Assembly (NCBI GenBank): GCA_049511415.1
Contig: JBEKYC010000070.1
Location: 1 to 36,154, forward strand
Direction of reading: 5' to 3'
From: Bog-159 sp049511415
Lineage (GTDB): Bacteria > Acidobacteriota > Terriglobia > Bryobacterales > Bryobacteraceae
DNA: 36,154 nucleotides
Position 1 is the stretch's first letter. Each line of letters opens with the position of its first letter. Shown here piece after piece: positions 26,066 through 33,760 of this stretch. Under the pieces are notes generated by a model. The model had not been told where the DNA came from and did not search any database. It worked only from the letters and a program-made list of their open reading frames with translations. A program made the translations under genes and the position numbers.

Positions 26066-26797
26066 TTACGCCAGGGCCGCCAACAGGAAGCGGATCTCCT
26101 CCTCCACCTGGGCGGGATCGATCACGGTGGCGGCGATCTCCTCCCGCAGCAGTTCGGCATACCGTTGCCGCAAACGATGGACGGCGGTCCGGACCGCGGC
26201 GTCGCTCATGCCCAATTGCCCGGCCGACGCGTGGTATAAGCCCCGATCCTGATCGCCGGTAAGAAATACTTTCAGCAGATCGAACTGGGCAGCCTGGCCG
26301 CGGCGGGCGCACTCTTCACGCTGGCGGCCGAGCACATGATCGAGTAAGGACATGGCCCATTGCCGCGCGAACAACGCTTCCGGCGTGAGATCGTGGGACG
26401 GCTCGTGGTGGTACGTCTCTTCGCCGCTTTCGAAATCGAAGGACAGCGTGATGGAGTTCCCGCCGCGCTTCTGCGCTTGCGACCGGTCCCACTCGTTAGC
26501 CAGAAAGTGAGTCACCGACACCAGCAGGAACGACCGGAATCTGCCCCGTTCGCGGCGCGCTTCGGCCAGCGTGCCATGCTCTAGAACGCGCGCAAAGAAC
26601 GCCTGACTCAAGTCCTCCGCTTCCTCGCGGGAATACCCTTTGCGGCGGATGAACGCATACACCGGCATCCAGTATGCGCCACAAAGCGTGCTCAGAGCTT
26701 CGGCGGAACCGGATGCGTCGCGGCCGGCGCTGGCGATCAGGCTCCATGACGTGGTGGGGAAACGGCGCGAAAGATGATCGGTCGATTGGTCCGGCAC
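26066..26797 (-). CDS. ECF sigma factor of the planctomycete/acidobacteria type
   Basis: 243 residues. It starts at GTG 26797; the ATG at 26805 is in another frame. The N-terminus, FPTTSWSLIASAGRD, and sigma region 2 (LCGAYWMPVYAFIRRKGYSREE then AEDLSQAFFARVLEHG) match the Sigma70_ECF group common in planctomycetes and acidobacteria. The next segment, GRFRSFLLVSVTHFLANEWDR, is also typical. Region 4 is QLGMSDAAVRTAVHRLRQRY, with the HTH. No anti-sigma gene is adjacent; instead a Ser/Thr kinase follows in the same operon, so control by phosphorylation is the likely mode. TATAAT at 26814-26809 on this strand lies about 12-17 bp before the start codon. Confidence 0.93.
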   Translation of the reverse strand: MPDQSTDHLSRRFPTTSWSLIASAGRDASGSAEALSTLCGAYWMPVYAFIRRKGYSREEAEDLSQAFFARVLEHGTLAEARRERGRFRSFLLVSVTHFLANEWDRSQAQKRGGNSITLSFDFESGEETYHHEPSHDLTPEALFARQWAMSLLDHVLGRQREECARRGQAAQFDLLKVFLTGDQDRGLYHASAGQLGMSDAAVRTAVHRLRQRYAELLREEIAATVIDPAQVEEEIRFLLAALA

Positions 26798-26832
26798 TCG
26801 TTCATGGAATTATATGACAAGTGGGACGCCCC

Positions 26833-26855
26833 GGGCGGGCTGAGACAGCCCGCCC
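26833..26855 (-). terminator. Strong GC hairpin between the porin and sigma genes
   Basis: GGGCGGGCTG-AGA-CAGCCCGCCC: a perfect 10-bp stem with a 3-base loop, 25 bases after the porin stop codon and just before the sigma factor promoter region. No T-run follows, so it is not a textbook intrinsic terminator. It would still separate the two same-strand transcripts or act as an mRNA 3'-end stabiliser. Confidence 0.5.
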
Positions 26856-26879
26856 CGTGAATCATAAAACCCCAGCAAT

Positions 26880-28193
26880 TCAGAAGCGTTGCGCCAGGTT
26901 CAGAAACAAGAGGTTGTAGGGCATGCCGGTGGTGGTGTGCACCAGGAATGCGCCCGGAAACAGACGCCCATACCCGATATTGAACTGGGTGACCCGCGAC
27001 ACCGTCCATAGCGCCTGGATATCGGCTTCCTGACCGATGTGAGTTCCCGCCGTGCCATTCACGCTGCGGGCAAAGCTCTTGCCGCTGATGTACAATCCGT
27101 CGTGGGCATTTTCCAGCCACAGGTCGTTGTAAGCCGTAGAGAGCGTCAGGCGCGAAAGCACGGTGTACTGGAAGCCCGGCCGCACATAGACGATGTTGCT
27201 CGAACCAAACAGGTCGGTCAGGCCATACTTGTCGTGCGAACTCGGAAATAGGGGATCGAAGGTGCCACGGTGCCCATCCTTGGGGCCGGCATCGCCGGAC
27301 GCGCGGTTGTACTCGGCGAAGAAGCGTGGCTTATGCCGCGTGTCCGCCAGCGTGTGGCCTAGCACCCAGTGCCCCATCCAGGCGCCGATGATGTCGCCCG
27401 CCCAGGAGCCAGTCTGTCCGGCAATCTCGGAGGTGTAGTCGAAGCCGGCTGGCAATTTGCCGGCCCAACGGAAGCCCGCCGTCTTTTCATCGACGTCTCC
27501 CAGCTTGCCTTCTTCGTTCTTCTGGTTGTGCTCCATCCGCCAGAACACGTAGGGCTCCACGGTGGCGCCCGGTATCAACCCGCCCAGTGACCCGTAGGCG
27601 CCGTCGAAATGCTCGCCCGGCGTGTCCGTATCGAAATCGGTTTGGTTGATTTTCACCGAGGCGCCGGAGAACAAGTCGACCTTCAGCAGATCATGCCGCA
27701 AAGTCAGCCTCGCGGCGTCGAAGGTGATGCCGACGTTCGACCAGTTCGGGTCGGCCAGCAAGCGCCCGTCGCCGAAGTCCAGGCCTTGCCTGCCGGCGCG
27801 CAGCGTAACAGGTCCCTCTTCCGTGCCAATCTGCATGTAACCCACACGCAGATCCATGGCGTCTTTCTGCGATGCCGGCGCGGGAAGCGTGTTTTGCCCG
27901 AACACCCGCGCATCCTCAGCCTGAAAACTGAACTTCAGCCATTTGGTGGCCTGCACATCCATATTCAGCCGCAGACGATTCAACAAAAACAGGTCGTCGA
28001 CGGGCTTGAAGTTTTCGCCTACGATGTACTGCATGCGGGCCCGTTCTTCTCCTCCAAAATGCAACCAGGATGGCAGTTCCGAATTGATTTCGTTCGACAC
28101 CGGCGTCGGCCCCGGCGGCGTGGCGTCCTGGGCGAGTAGCATCGCCCCTCCAAGGTATCCCAATAAGATTACAGACGTTCGCGATAGGTTCAC
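26880..28193 (-). CDS. Alginate-export-type outer-membrane porin
   Basis: 437 residues from GTG 28193, with AGGAG six bases before it; signal peptide RTSVILLGYLGGAMLLAQ. The mature part is amphipathic beta-strand text throughout: LHFGGEERARMQYIVGENF, LLNRLRLNMDVQATKWLKF, then LRAGRQGLDFGDGRLL, a signature region of the Alginate_exp (AlgE-like) barrel family. Several Trp/Tyr-rich strands follow and the protein ends in LNLAQRF with the terminal Phe of outer-membrane barrels. Family members pass anionic sugars or act as general porins. No polysaccharide genes are adjacent, so the substrate is open. Confidence 0.87.
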   Translation of the reverse strand: MNLSRTSVILLGYLGGAMLLAQDATPPGPTPVSNEINSELPSWLHFGGEERARMQYIVGENFKPVDDLFLLNRLRLNMDVQATKWLKFSFQAEDARVFGQNTLPAPASQKDAMDLRVGYMQIGTEEGPVTLRAGRQGLDFGDGRLLADPNWSNVGITFDAARLTLRHDLLKVDLFSGASVKINQTDFDTDTPGEHFDGAYGSLGGLIPGATVEPYVFWRMEHNQKNEEGKLGDVDEKTAGFRWAGKLPAGFDYTSEIAGQTGSWAGDIIGAWMGHWVLGHTLADTRHKPRFFAEYNRASGDAGPKDGHRGTFDPLFPSSHDKYGLTDLFGSSNIVYVRPGFQYTVLSRLTLSTAYNDLWLENAHDGLYISGKSFARSVNGTAGTHIGQEADIQALWTVSRVTQFNIGYGRLFPGAFLVHTTTGMPYNLLFLNLAQRF

Positions 28194-28327
28194 AGATCAC
28201 TCCTGCGAGCCTCATCGGTTAAGGTGCACGGACCTTGCCTTGATTGGCTTTAAGTACTGGAGTACTCGTACTTCTGCTGGTTGTGCCCCGGCAAGCTTAG
28301 CGTCAAGCTTATAGAAGGATCAACTTA
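28194..28327. promoter_or_regulatory. Divergent upstream region with short palindromes
   Basis: Region between the porin (-) and the small exported protein (+). It contains two AGTACT palindromes two bases apart (28253-28258, 28261-28266) followed by a CGTACT half, and two AAGCTT palindromes (28293-28298, 28305-28310). Such closely spaced palindromes in a divergent promoter region may be regulator sites. No clear -35/-10 pair was identified. Confidence 0.35.
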
Positions 28328-28609
28328 GTGCCAAAGAAATGGATACTTACAACGTCAGTGACTTTGGTCTGCTGCACGGCGCAACTACCGAGTAAGCCAC
28401 CGTGCAACGCGGGGGCGGTTGGGCAGGTCTGGCCGCAGAGTCGATACCGGGATGCGCGCCACCCGCTGGAGATTTGCACCCTGGACGTTTGGAAGTATCG
28501 CTGGGAGCGGGCTACGGTGGACGTCTCGCAATTGACCAAACGCGGCAAGCGGAAGGCGGCCGGCCGTCTACCACGCAAAATTGCCACCGCGCCCAAAACT
28601 ACCCCATAA
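28328..28609 (+). CDS. Small exported Cys-containing protein of unknown function
   Basis: 93 residues from GTG 28328, with GAAGGA eight or so bases upstream. The N-terminus is a short basic/hydrophobic signal (MPKKWILTTSVTLVCCTAQ) with Cys15/16, possibly a lipoprotein site though no strict lipobox is present. Then CNAG...QVWPQSR, LEICTLDVWKYRWERATVDVSQL and a basic tail. The CTLDVWKYRWE part reads like a conserved motif of small acidobacterial proteins rather than random text. Function unknown. It lies just before the promoter of the oxidoreductase operon, so it may have its own transcript. Confidence 0.55.
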   Translation: MPKKWILTTSVTLVCCTAQLPSKPPCNAGAVGQVWPQSRYRDARHPLEICTLDVWKYRWERATVDVSQLTKRGKRKAAGRLPRKIATAPKTTP

Positions 28610-28615
28610 ACTATC

Positions 28616-28644
28616 TTTACAGATCTATAAATCTGAAATATAAT
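28616..28644 (+). promoter_or_regulatory. Sigma-70 type promoter for the 28.7-33.7 kb operon, with an inverted repeat in the spacer
   Basis: TTTACA at 28616-28621, a 17-bp spacer and TATAAT at 28639-28644, about 30 bp before the CoA-transferase ATG. The spacer and -35 edge hold CAGAT-CTATAA-ATCTG (28620-28635), a 5-bp inverted repeat that could be an operator. This is the best consensus promoter seen in the window. Confidence 0.7.
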
Positions 28645-28673
28645 TCGGGTAGCCCCACCTGGAGGTGGTGATT

Positions 28674-29996
28674 ATGGCGCCGGCTGCCCAATACCGCGAA
28701 AAAACCCGGAGCGCGGAGCGCGCCGTGGAACTGGTCCGATCCGGCGACCGGGTCTGGATCGGAGAAGGCAACGGTACTCCGGAGCCGCTGATCGAGGCGC
28801 TCCTCGGCCGCGCGCCCGAGCTGCGCAACGTCGAGCTGGTCCACATGCTTACGCTCGGCGAAGCTGCCTACACGCGTCCCGAGTATGAAGGGCATTTCCG
28901 GCACAACGGGCTGTTCCTGGGGCAGAACGTGCGCCGGGCCGTGGCGGATGGACGGGCGGACTACACGCCCATCTTTTTGAGCGAGATCGAGCGCCTGTTC
29001 TGGTCCGGCGAGATGCCGCTGGATGCGGCTTTCATCCAGACCTCGCCGCCGGATGAGTACGGCTACCTGAGCCTGGGAACTTCCACCGACTGCAGCTTGA
29101 GCGCGGCGCAGTGCGCGCGCTGCGTAATCGCGGAAGTCAACGACCAGATGCCGCGCACTCTGGGCGATACGTTTCTGCACATCGGCAAGGTCGCCGCCAT
29201 CGTGGAGACATCGCGACCCCTGCTGGAGTTGGCGGGGGCGCCGGCCGATGACATACAGCGGCGGATTGCGCGCCACGTGGCGCCGCTCATCCCGGATGGC
29301 GCTACGCTGCAAGTCGGCATCGGCGGCATTCCCAATGCGGTGCTGGAATCCCTGTGGGACCGCAAGGATCTGGGCATCCACAGCGAGATGTGCCCCGATG
29401 GGGTGGTCCCGTTGATGGAAGCGGGCGTCATCAATGGCGACCGCAAGACGCTGCATCGCGGCAAGGCGGTGGCGGGCTTCGTGCTCGGCACCAAGCGCAT
29501 TTTCGATTACATTCACAACAATCCGGAGTTCGAATTTCACCCCACGCAGCACGTCAACGATCCACTTGTGATCGCCCAGAACGAGCGCATGGTAGCGATT
29601 AACTCGGCCATACAGGTGGACCTGACCGGCCAGGTTTGCGCGGACTCCATCGGTACCTTATCTTATAGCGGCTTTGGCGGGCAACTGGATTTCATGCGCG
29701 GCGCGGCACGCTCGAAGGGCGGCAAGCCGATTATCGCACTGCCTTCGACGGCAAAACAGGGCAAGGTTTCACGCATCGTGCCGGTGCTCGATCCGGGAGC
29801 CGGGGTGGTGACCAGCCGGGGCGATGTGCACTATGTGGTCACCGAATATGGCGTGGCGTATCTGTGGGGCAAGACGCTGCGGCAAAGGGCGGAGGCGCTG
29901 ATTTCGATAGCCGATCCGCGGTTCCGGAACGAGCTGTACGATTTCGCTGAGCGCGCGCACTACGTGGCGGCGCGCGAGGTTCTGGAGGTGGCATGA
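28674..29996 (+). CDS. Acetyl-CoA hydrolase/transferase family CoA-transferase (4-hydroxybutyrate CoA-transferase-like)
   Basis: 440 residues from ATG 28674, placed 8 bases after GGAGG; an in-frame GTG nine bases earlier overlaps that site and was rejected. Both family domains are present: an N-terminal half with QTSPPDEYGYLSLG, and a C-terminal half with VGIGGIPNAVL (214-224), GIHSEMCPDGVV containing the catalytic Glu238, FEFHPTQHVNDP, and TSRGDVHYVVTEYGVAYLWGKT near the end. Class I CoA-transferases of this type move CoA between an acyl-CoA and a free acid such as acetate via a glutamyl-CoA intermediate. As the first gene of an operon with 2-oxoacid:ferredoxin oxidoreductase, it probably exchanges CoA on branched acyl groups. 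The last bases overlap the ferredoxin start (ATGA). Confidence 0.92.
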   Translation: MAPAAQYREKTRSAERAVELVRSGDRVWIGEGNGTPEPLIEALLGRAPELRNVELVHMLTLGEAAYTRPEYEGHFRHNGLFLGQNVRRAVADGRADYTPIFLSEIERLFWSGEMPLDAAFIQTSPPDEYGYLSLGTSTDCSLSAAQCARCVIAEVNDQMPRTLGDTFLHIGKVAAIVETSRPLLELAGAPADDIQRRIARHVAPLIPDGATLQVGIGGIPNAVLESLWDRKDLGIHSEMCPDGVVPLMEAGVINGDRKTLHRGKAVAGFVLGTKRIFDYIHNNPEFEFHPTQHVNDPLVIAQNERMVAINSAIQVDLTGQVCADSIGTLSYSGFGGQLDFMRGAARSKGGKPIIALPSTAKQGKVSRIVPVLDPGAGVVTSRGDVHYVVTEYGVAYLWGKTLRQRAEALISIADPRFRNELYDFAERAHYVAAREVLEVA

Positions 29997-30226
29997 CGAA
30001 CACAAAGGCCGATCGCGGCCTGGTCGAATTGAATTCGGAAGAATGCAAAGGATGCGGGTTGTGCGTGGCCGCCTGCCCGCCCAAGGTCCTGCTGCTGGCG
30101 GACCAGTTGAACCGCTACGGCTACCATCCGGCCACCTATATGGGGATGGGATGCACGGGATGCGGCATCTGTTTTTTTGTGTGTCCGGAGCCGGGCGCCA
30201 TCGTGGTGCTGCGCGCGGCGGCCTAG
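29993..30226 (+). CDS. 2x[4Fe-4S] ferredoxin subunit (delta) of 2-oxoacid:ferredoxin oxidoreductase
   Basis: 77 residues; the start overlaps the CoA-transferase stop (ATGA). Two complete cluster motifs: CKGCGLCVAACP (Cys18, 21, 24, 28) and CTGCGICFFVCP (Cys54, 57, 60, 64). Size and spacing match the small KorD/VorC subunit that passes electrons from the TPP subunit to free ferredoxin. The text between the clusters (LNRYGYHPATYMG) is typical of the Vor/Kor group. The alpha subunit follows directly. Confidence 0.93.
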   Translation: MTNTKADRGLVELNSEECKGCGLCVAACPPKVLLLADQLNRYGYHPATYMGMGCTGCGICFFVCPEPGAIVVLRAAA

Positions 30227-30248
30227 GCGGCTTAAGGAGGATATGCCC

Positions 30249-31280
30249 GTGACGAAACAGATCACCAAAGGCAACGATGCCATCGTGAAGGGCGCAATAT
30301 TGGCCGGCTGCCGCGCATTCTACGGCTATCCCATCACACCGGCCAGCGAGATCACGGAAGCCGCTGCGCTCTATATGCCCCAGGCCGGAGGCGTGTTTGT
30401 GCAGGCCGAGAGCGAAGTAGCGGCGGTCAATATGCTGTACGGCGGAGCGGCGGCGGGCGTGCGCGCCATGTCGGCATCCAGCGGACCCGGGATCAGCCTG
30501 ATGCAGGAAGGCATCAGCTACATCGCCGGCGCGGAGCTGCCTTGCGTAATCGCGGACATCATGCGCGGCGGGCCGGGGCTCGGCAATATCGCGCCCGAGC
30601 AGGGCGATTATCACCAGGTGGTGAAAGGCGGCGGACACGGCTGCTATCGCACGCTGGTGCTGGCGCCGAATTCGGTGCAGGAGATGGCGGATCTGACCAT
30701 GGACGCGTTCGATCTGGCCGATCGCTATCGCAATCCGGTGTGTGTGCTGGCGGACGGCTACATCGGACAGATGATGGAGCCGGTCGAGTTTGCGGAGCCG
30801 CAAGCGCCGCGCGCGCGCCCCGACTGGGCGGTCGACGGCACGGCGGAAACACGCCGCAACCTGGTGAGTTCCATCTTTCTGGAGCCGGACAAGCTGGAGG
30901 CGCACATCCTTAAGCTGGAAGCCAAGTACCAGCAGGCGCAGCGGGACGAGGTGCAGTACGAGGATTGGCGCACGGAGGATGCCGATACCGTGCTGGTGGG
31001 TTACGGCATCGTATCGCGGGTGCTAAAGCAGGTAGTGGAGCAGGGCCGCGCGCAAGGGTGCCGGCTGGGCCTGCTGCGGCCGATTACGCTCTATCCATTC
31101 CCCAGCGTGCGGCTGCGCGAGTTGAGCCGCACCGCGCGCCGGTTCGTGGTGGTGGAGTTGAGCACCGGGCAAATGATCGAAGATGTGCGGCTGGCGCTGG
31201 AGGGACGCACGCCGGTCGAGTTCTACAGCCGCGTGGGAGGCAATGTTCCCACCGCCGAGGAGGTGCTGGCCAATGTCTAG
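30249..31280 (+). CDS. 2-oxoacid:ferredoxin oxidoreductase alpha subunit (VorB/KorA-like)
   Basis: About 343 residues. AAGGAGG at 30234-30240 decides the start: it is 8 bases from GTG 30249 but only 2 from ATG 30243, so GTG is preferred. The pyrimidine-binding domain reads GNDAIVKGAILAGCRAFYGYPITPASEI, then FVQAESEVAAVNMLYGGAAAG, SASSGPGISLMQEG and RGGPGLGN...QGDY, all family landmarks. The C-terminal transketolase-like domain has VGYGIVSRV and LLRPITLYPFPS. It pairs with the fused beta-gamma subunit downstream (8-base overlap). With a branched-chain aminotransferase in the operon, 2-oxoisovalerate and its homologues are the likely substrates; 2-oxoglutarate cannot be excluded. Confidence 0.92.
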   Translation: MTKQITKGNDAIVKGAILAGCRAFYGYPITPASEITEAAALYMPQAGGVFVQAESEVAAVNMLYGGAAAGVRAMSASSGPGISLMQEGISYIAGAELPCVIADIMRGGPGLGNIAPEQGDYHQVVKGGGHGCYRTLVLAPNSVQEMADLTMDAFDLADRYRNPVCVLADGYIGQMMEPVEFAEPQAPRARPDWAVDGTAETRRNLVSSIFLEPDKLEAHILKLEAKYQQAQRDEVQYEDWRTEDADTVLVGYGIVSRVLKQVVEQGRAQGCRLGLLRPITLYPFPSVRLRELSRTARRFVVVELSTGQMIEDVRLALEGRTPVEFYSRVGGNVPTAEEVLANV

Positions 31281-32715
31281 TTACACCGTCACGCACGAGA
31301 AAGCGAAGTCGTTCTACACCACTTACGAGCGCAAAGCGGAGTTGCAGCATCAGACCCACTACTGTCCGGGGTGTGGCCACGGCGTGGTACACAAGTTGAT
31401 CGCGCGGGCCATCGACGAACTGGGCATACAGGATCGCACCATTCTGATCAGCCCGGTAGGCTGCTCCGTATTCGCTTATTACTATTTCGACGTGGGCAAC
31501 ATACAGGTGGCGCACGGGCGCGCGCCGGCGGTGGCCACGGCGGTGAAACGCAGCCGGCCGGAAAGCATCGTGCTCAGCTACCAGGGCGATGGGGATCTGG
31601 CGGCCATCGGCTGCGCCGAGATCGTGCATGCCGCCAATCGCGGCGAGCCGATCACGGTGGTGTTCATGAACAATGCCATTTACGGCATGACCGGCGGCCA
31701 GATGGCTCCCACGACATTGCTGGGCGCCAAGAGCACCACTTCGCCTTTCGGCCGCAATGCATGGAATGAAGGCTATCCCATGCATGTCAGCGAACTGCTG
31801 GCGTCTCTCGAAGCGCCGGTCTATATCGAGCGCGTGGCGCTGGGCAACAACAAGCAGGTGATGCAAGCCGGCCGGGCCGTGCGCCGCGGCATCGAGAACC
31901 AGGTGAAGGGCCTGGGCTTCTCGTTGATTGAGGTGCTTTCGCCTTGCCCGACGATCTGGAAGCTGGACCCGCTCGAAGCGCAACGGCGGGTGCTCGAAGA
32001 GATGCCCAAGACGTTTCCGCTGGGCGTATACCGGGACCGCACCAAAGACGCCGCCACGCGTCCGGCGCGGCCGGAACCGCCGCGGCTGGCGGAGATCCCC
32101 GCGATACTCGGCATATCCCAGGACGCCACGCCCCTCAACCGGCGCGCATTGCCGGCGACAGACGGCCGCATCAAGATCGCGGGATTCGGTGGGCAGGGCG
32201 TGCTACTGCTGGGCGAGATTCTGGCCGAAGCGGGCCTCGATGCCGGCCTGGAGGTCTCGTGGCTGCCTTCATACGGGCCGGAGATGCGTTCGGGCACTTC
32301 CAACTGCCACGTGCGCCTTTCGACCCAACCGATCGATTCGCCGCTGGTCTCGGCGCCGAATGTGCTGATCGCCATGAACGAGCCTTCGCTGCGCAAGTTC
32401 ATCGAGACGGTGCAGCCGGGCGGTTGGGTGTTCTACAACGGACCGGCGATTCCGGCGGACTGCGCGCGGCACGAGCTGCGCGCGATCGCCCTGCCGTTCG
32501 CGCAAATGGCCGATGAGTTGGGGGCGGCCAAGGCGGCCAATGTGGTGATGTTGGGGGCGCTGCTCGAAGCCACCGGCATGCTGGCCGAGGAGCAAGTGGT
32601 CGCGGCGCTGCGCAAGCTGGTGAAAAGCCTGCGTTGGATGGAAATCGACTTAGCCGCACTGGCGCGCGGACGCCAGGCGGCAGCTCAGTCGGAGGAGATC
32701 TGCCATGCAAACTGA
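31273..32715 (+). CDS. 2-oxoacid:ferredoxin oxidoreductase, fused beta (TPP) and gamma subunits
   Basis: 480 residues from ATG 31273, which overlaps the alpha gene's end and has GAGGAGG upstream. Residues 1-260 are the TPP-binding beta subunit: YCPGCGHG at 30-37, GDGDLAAIG at 105-113, and NNAIYGMTGGQMAPTT at 133-148. After a Pro/Ala linker (about 262-297) the gamma subunit begins: GRIKIAGFGGQGVLLLGEIL (298-317) and SYGPEMRSGTSNCHV (333-347), ending with a helix-rich tail. In many Vor/Kor systems the two are separate genes; here they are one chain. No extra cluster Cys are seen in this chain; electrons leave via the small ferredoxin subunit. The last 11 bases overlap the aminotransferase gene. 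Confidence 0.93.
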   Translation: MSSYTVTHEKAKSFYTTYERKAELQHQTHYCPGCGHGVVHKLIARAIDELGIQDRTILISPVGCSVFAYYYFDVGNIQVAHGRAPAVATAVKRSRPESIVLSYQGDGDLAAIGCAEIVHAANRGEPITVVFMNNAIYGMTGGQMAPTTLLGAKSTTSPFGRNAWNEGYPMHVSELLASLEAPVYIERVALGNNKQVMQAGRAVRRGIENQVKGLGFSLIEVLSPCPTIWKLDPLEAQRRVLEEMPKTFPLGVYRDRTKDAATRPARPEPPRLAEIPAILGISQDATPLNRRALPATDGRIKIAGFGGQGVLLLGEILAEAGLDAGLEVSWLPSYGPEMRSGTSNCHVRLSTQPIDSPLVSAPNVLIAMNEPSLRKFIETVQPGGWVFYNGPAIPADCARHELRAIALPFAQMADELGAAKAANVVMLGALLEATGMLAEEQVVAALRKLVKSLRWMEIDLAALARGRQAAAQSEEICHAN

Positions 32716-33706
32716 AGATCAGTCCGGGATCATCGTTTATTTCGACAATCAATACGTGCCGCTACGCGACGCGAAGGTCAGCATCCTGACACACGCGCTG
32801 CACTACGGCACCGGCGTGTTTGACGGCATACGCGGCTATTGGGACCTACACCAGGAGCAGCTTTTTCTGTTGCGTCCCATGGAGCATTTCCGCCGCTGGA
32901 AGGCGAACGCGGGGATCCTGCGCATCGGTATCCCGCCGGACCCGGCTGAACTAAGCGGCATTGCGGTGGAATTGATCCGCCGCAACCATTTCCAGTCGCA
33001 TGTCTACGTGCGGCCGCTGGCCTATAAATCGGCGGAGCGGATCGGCGTAAACCCGGACAATCGGGATGCGTTCTCGGTGATGGTGCTGCCGTTCGGCGAT
33101 TATCTGGATAGCCGGAACGGTCTGCATGCGGGCGTGGTTTCGTGGCGGCGGATCGAGGACAACGCCATCCCCGGCCGGGCCAAGATCTGCGGCGCCTACG
33201 TCAACAGCGCGCTGGCCGGCGATGAAGCGCGGCGCAACGGTTTCGATGAGGCTATCTTCCTGACCGAAGCGGGGCATGTGGCCGAGGGCGCGACCTGCAA
33301 CATTTTTATCGTGCGCGCGGGCAAGCTGATCACGCCGCCGGGCACGGAGAACATTCTAGAAGGCATCACGCGGAATTGCGTGATGGAGTTGGCGCGCAAG
33401 GAGCTGCATCTGGATGTGGTGGAGCGACCGGTGGACCGCAGCGAGCTGTATCTGGCGGACGAGGCGTTTTTCACGGGCACGGCGGTGGAGGTGGCGCCGA
33501 TTACGCGCATCGATCACCGCGCGGTGGGATCGGGGAGTATCGGGCCGGTGGCGGCGGAGCTGCGGTTCCTGTATCTGGAAGCCACGCGGGGACGGTTGGA
33601 AGCTTACCGGCACTGGTTATTGCCGGCGTATGAGCCGGCGGTGGCGGTTGACGAGCCGGAGCCGGTGTTGGCAGGCGTGGGCGACGGCGATTTGTGGGGC
33701 GTGTAG
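32705..33706 (+). CDS. ilvE: Branched-chain amino acid aminotransferase
   Basis: 333 residues; ATG 32705 has GGAGGAGA just upstream and overlaps the previous gene by 11 bases. Fold-type IV PLP enzyme: HALHYGTGVFDGIRGY near 30-45, YVRPLAYKS at 101-109, catalytic Lys160 in GRAKICGAYVNSALA, Glu194 in VAEGATCNIFIV, and ILEGITRNCVMELA plus FFTGTAVEVAPITRID. It interconverts Val, Leu and Ile with their 2-oxoacids using 2-oxoglutarate/Glu. The C-terminal 25 residues (PAYEPAVAVDEPEPVLAGVG) are an acidic Pro/Val extension not usual for the family. Its place in the operon makes it the supplier or consumer of the oxidoreductase substrate. Confidence 0.93.
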   Translation: MQTEDQSGIIVYFDNQYVPLRDAKVSILTHALHYGTGVFDGIRGYWDLHQEQLFLLRPMEHFRRWKANAGILRIGIPPDPAELSGIAVELIRRNHFQSHVYVRPLAYKSAERIGVNPDNRDAFSVMVLPFGDYLDSRNGLHAGVVSWRRIEDNAIPGRAKICGAYVNSALAGDEARRNGFDEAIFLTEAGHVAEGATCNIFIVRAGKLITPPGTENILEGITRNCVMELARKELHLDVVERPVDRSELYLADEAFFTGTAVEVAPITRIDHRAVGSGSIGPVAAELRFLYLEATRGRLEAYRHWLLPAYEPAVAVDEPEPVLAGVGDGDLWGV

Positions 33707-33760
33707 CAGTCGGATCTCGACTGGCTTGTGAAATTCCGGCGTACTTTTTACTCTGGGATT

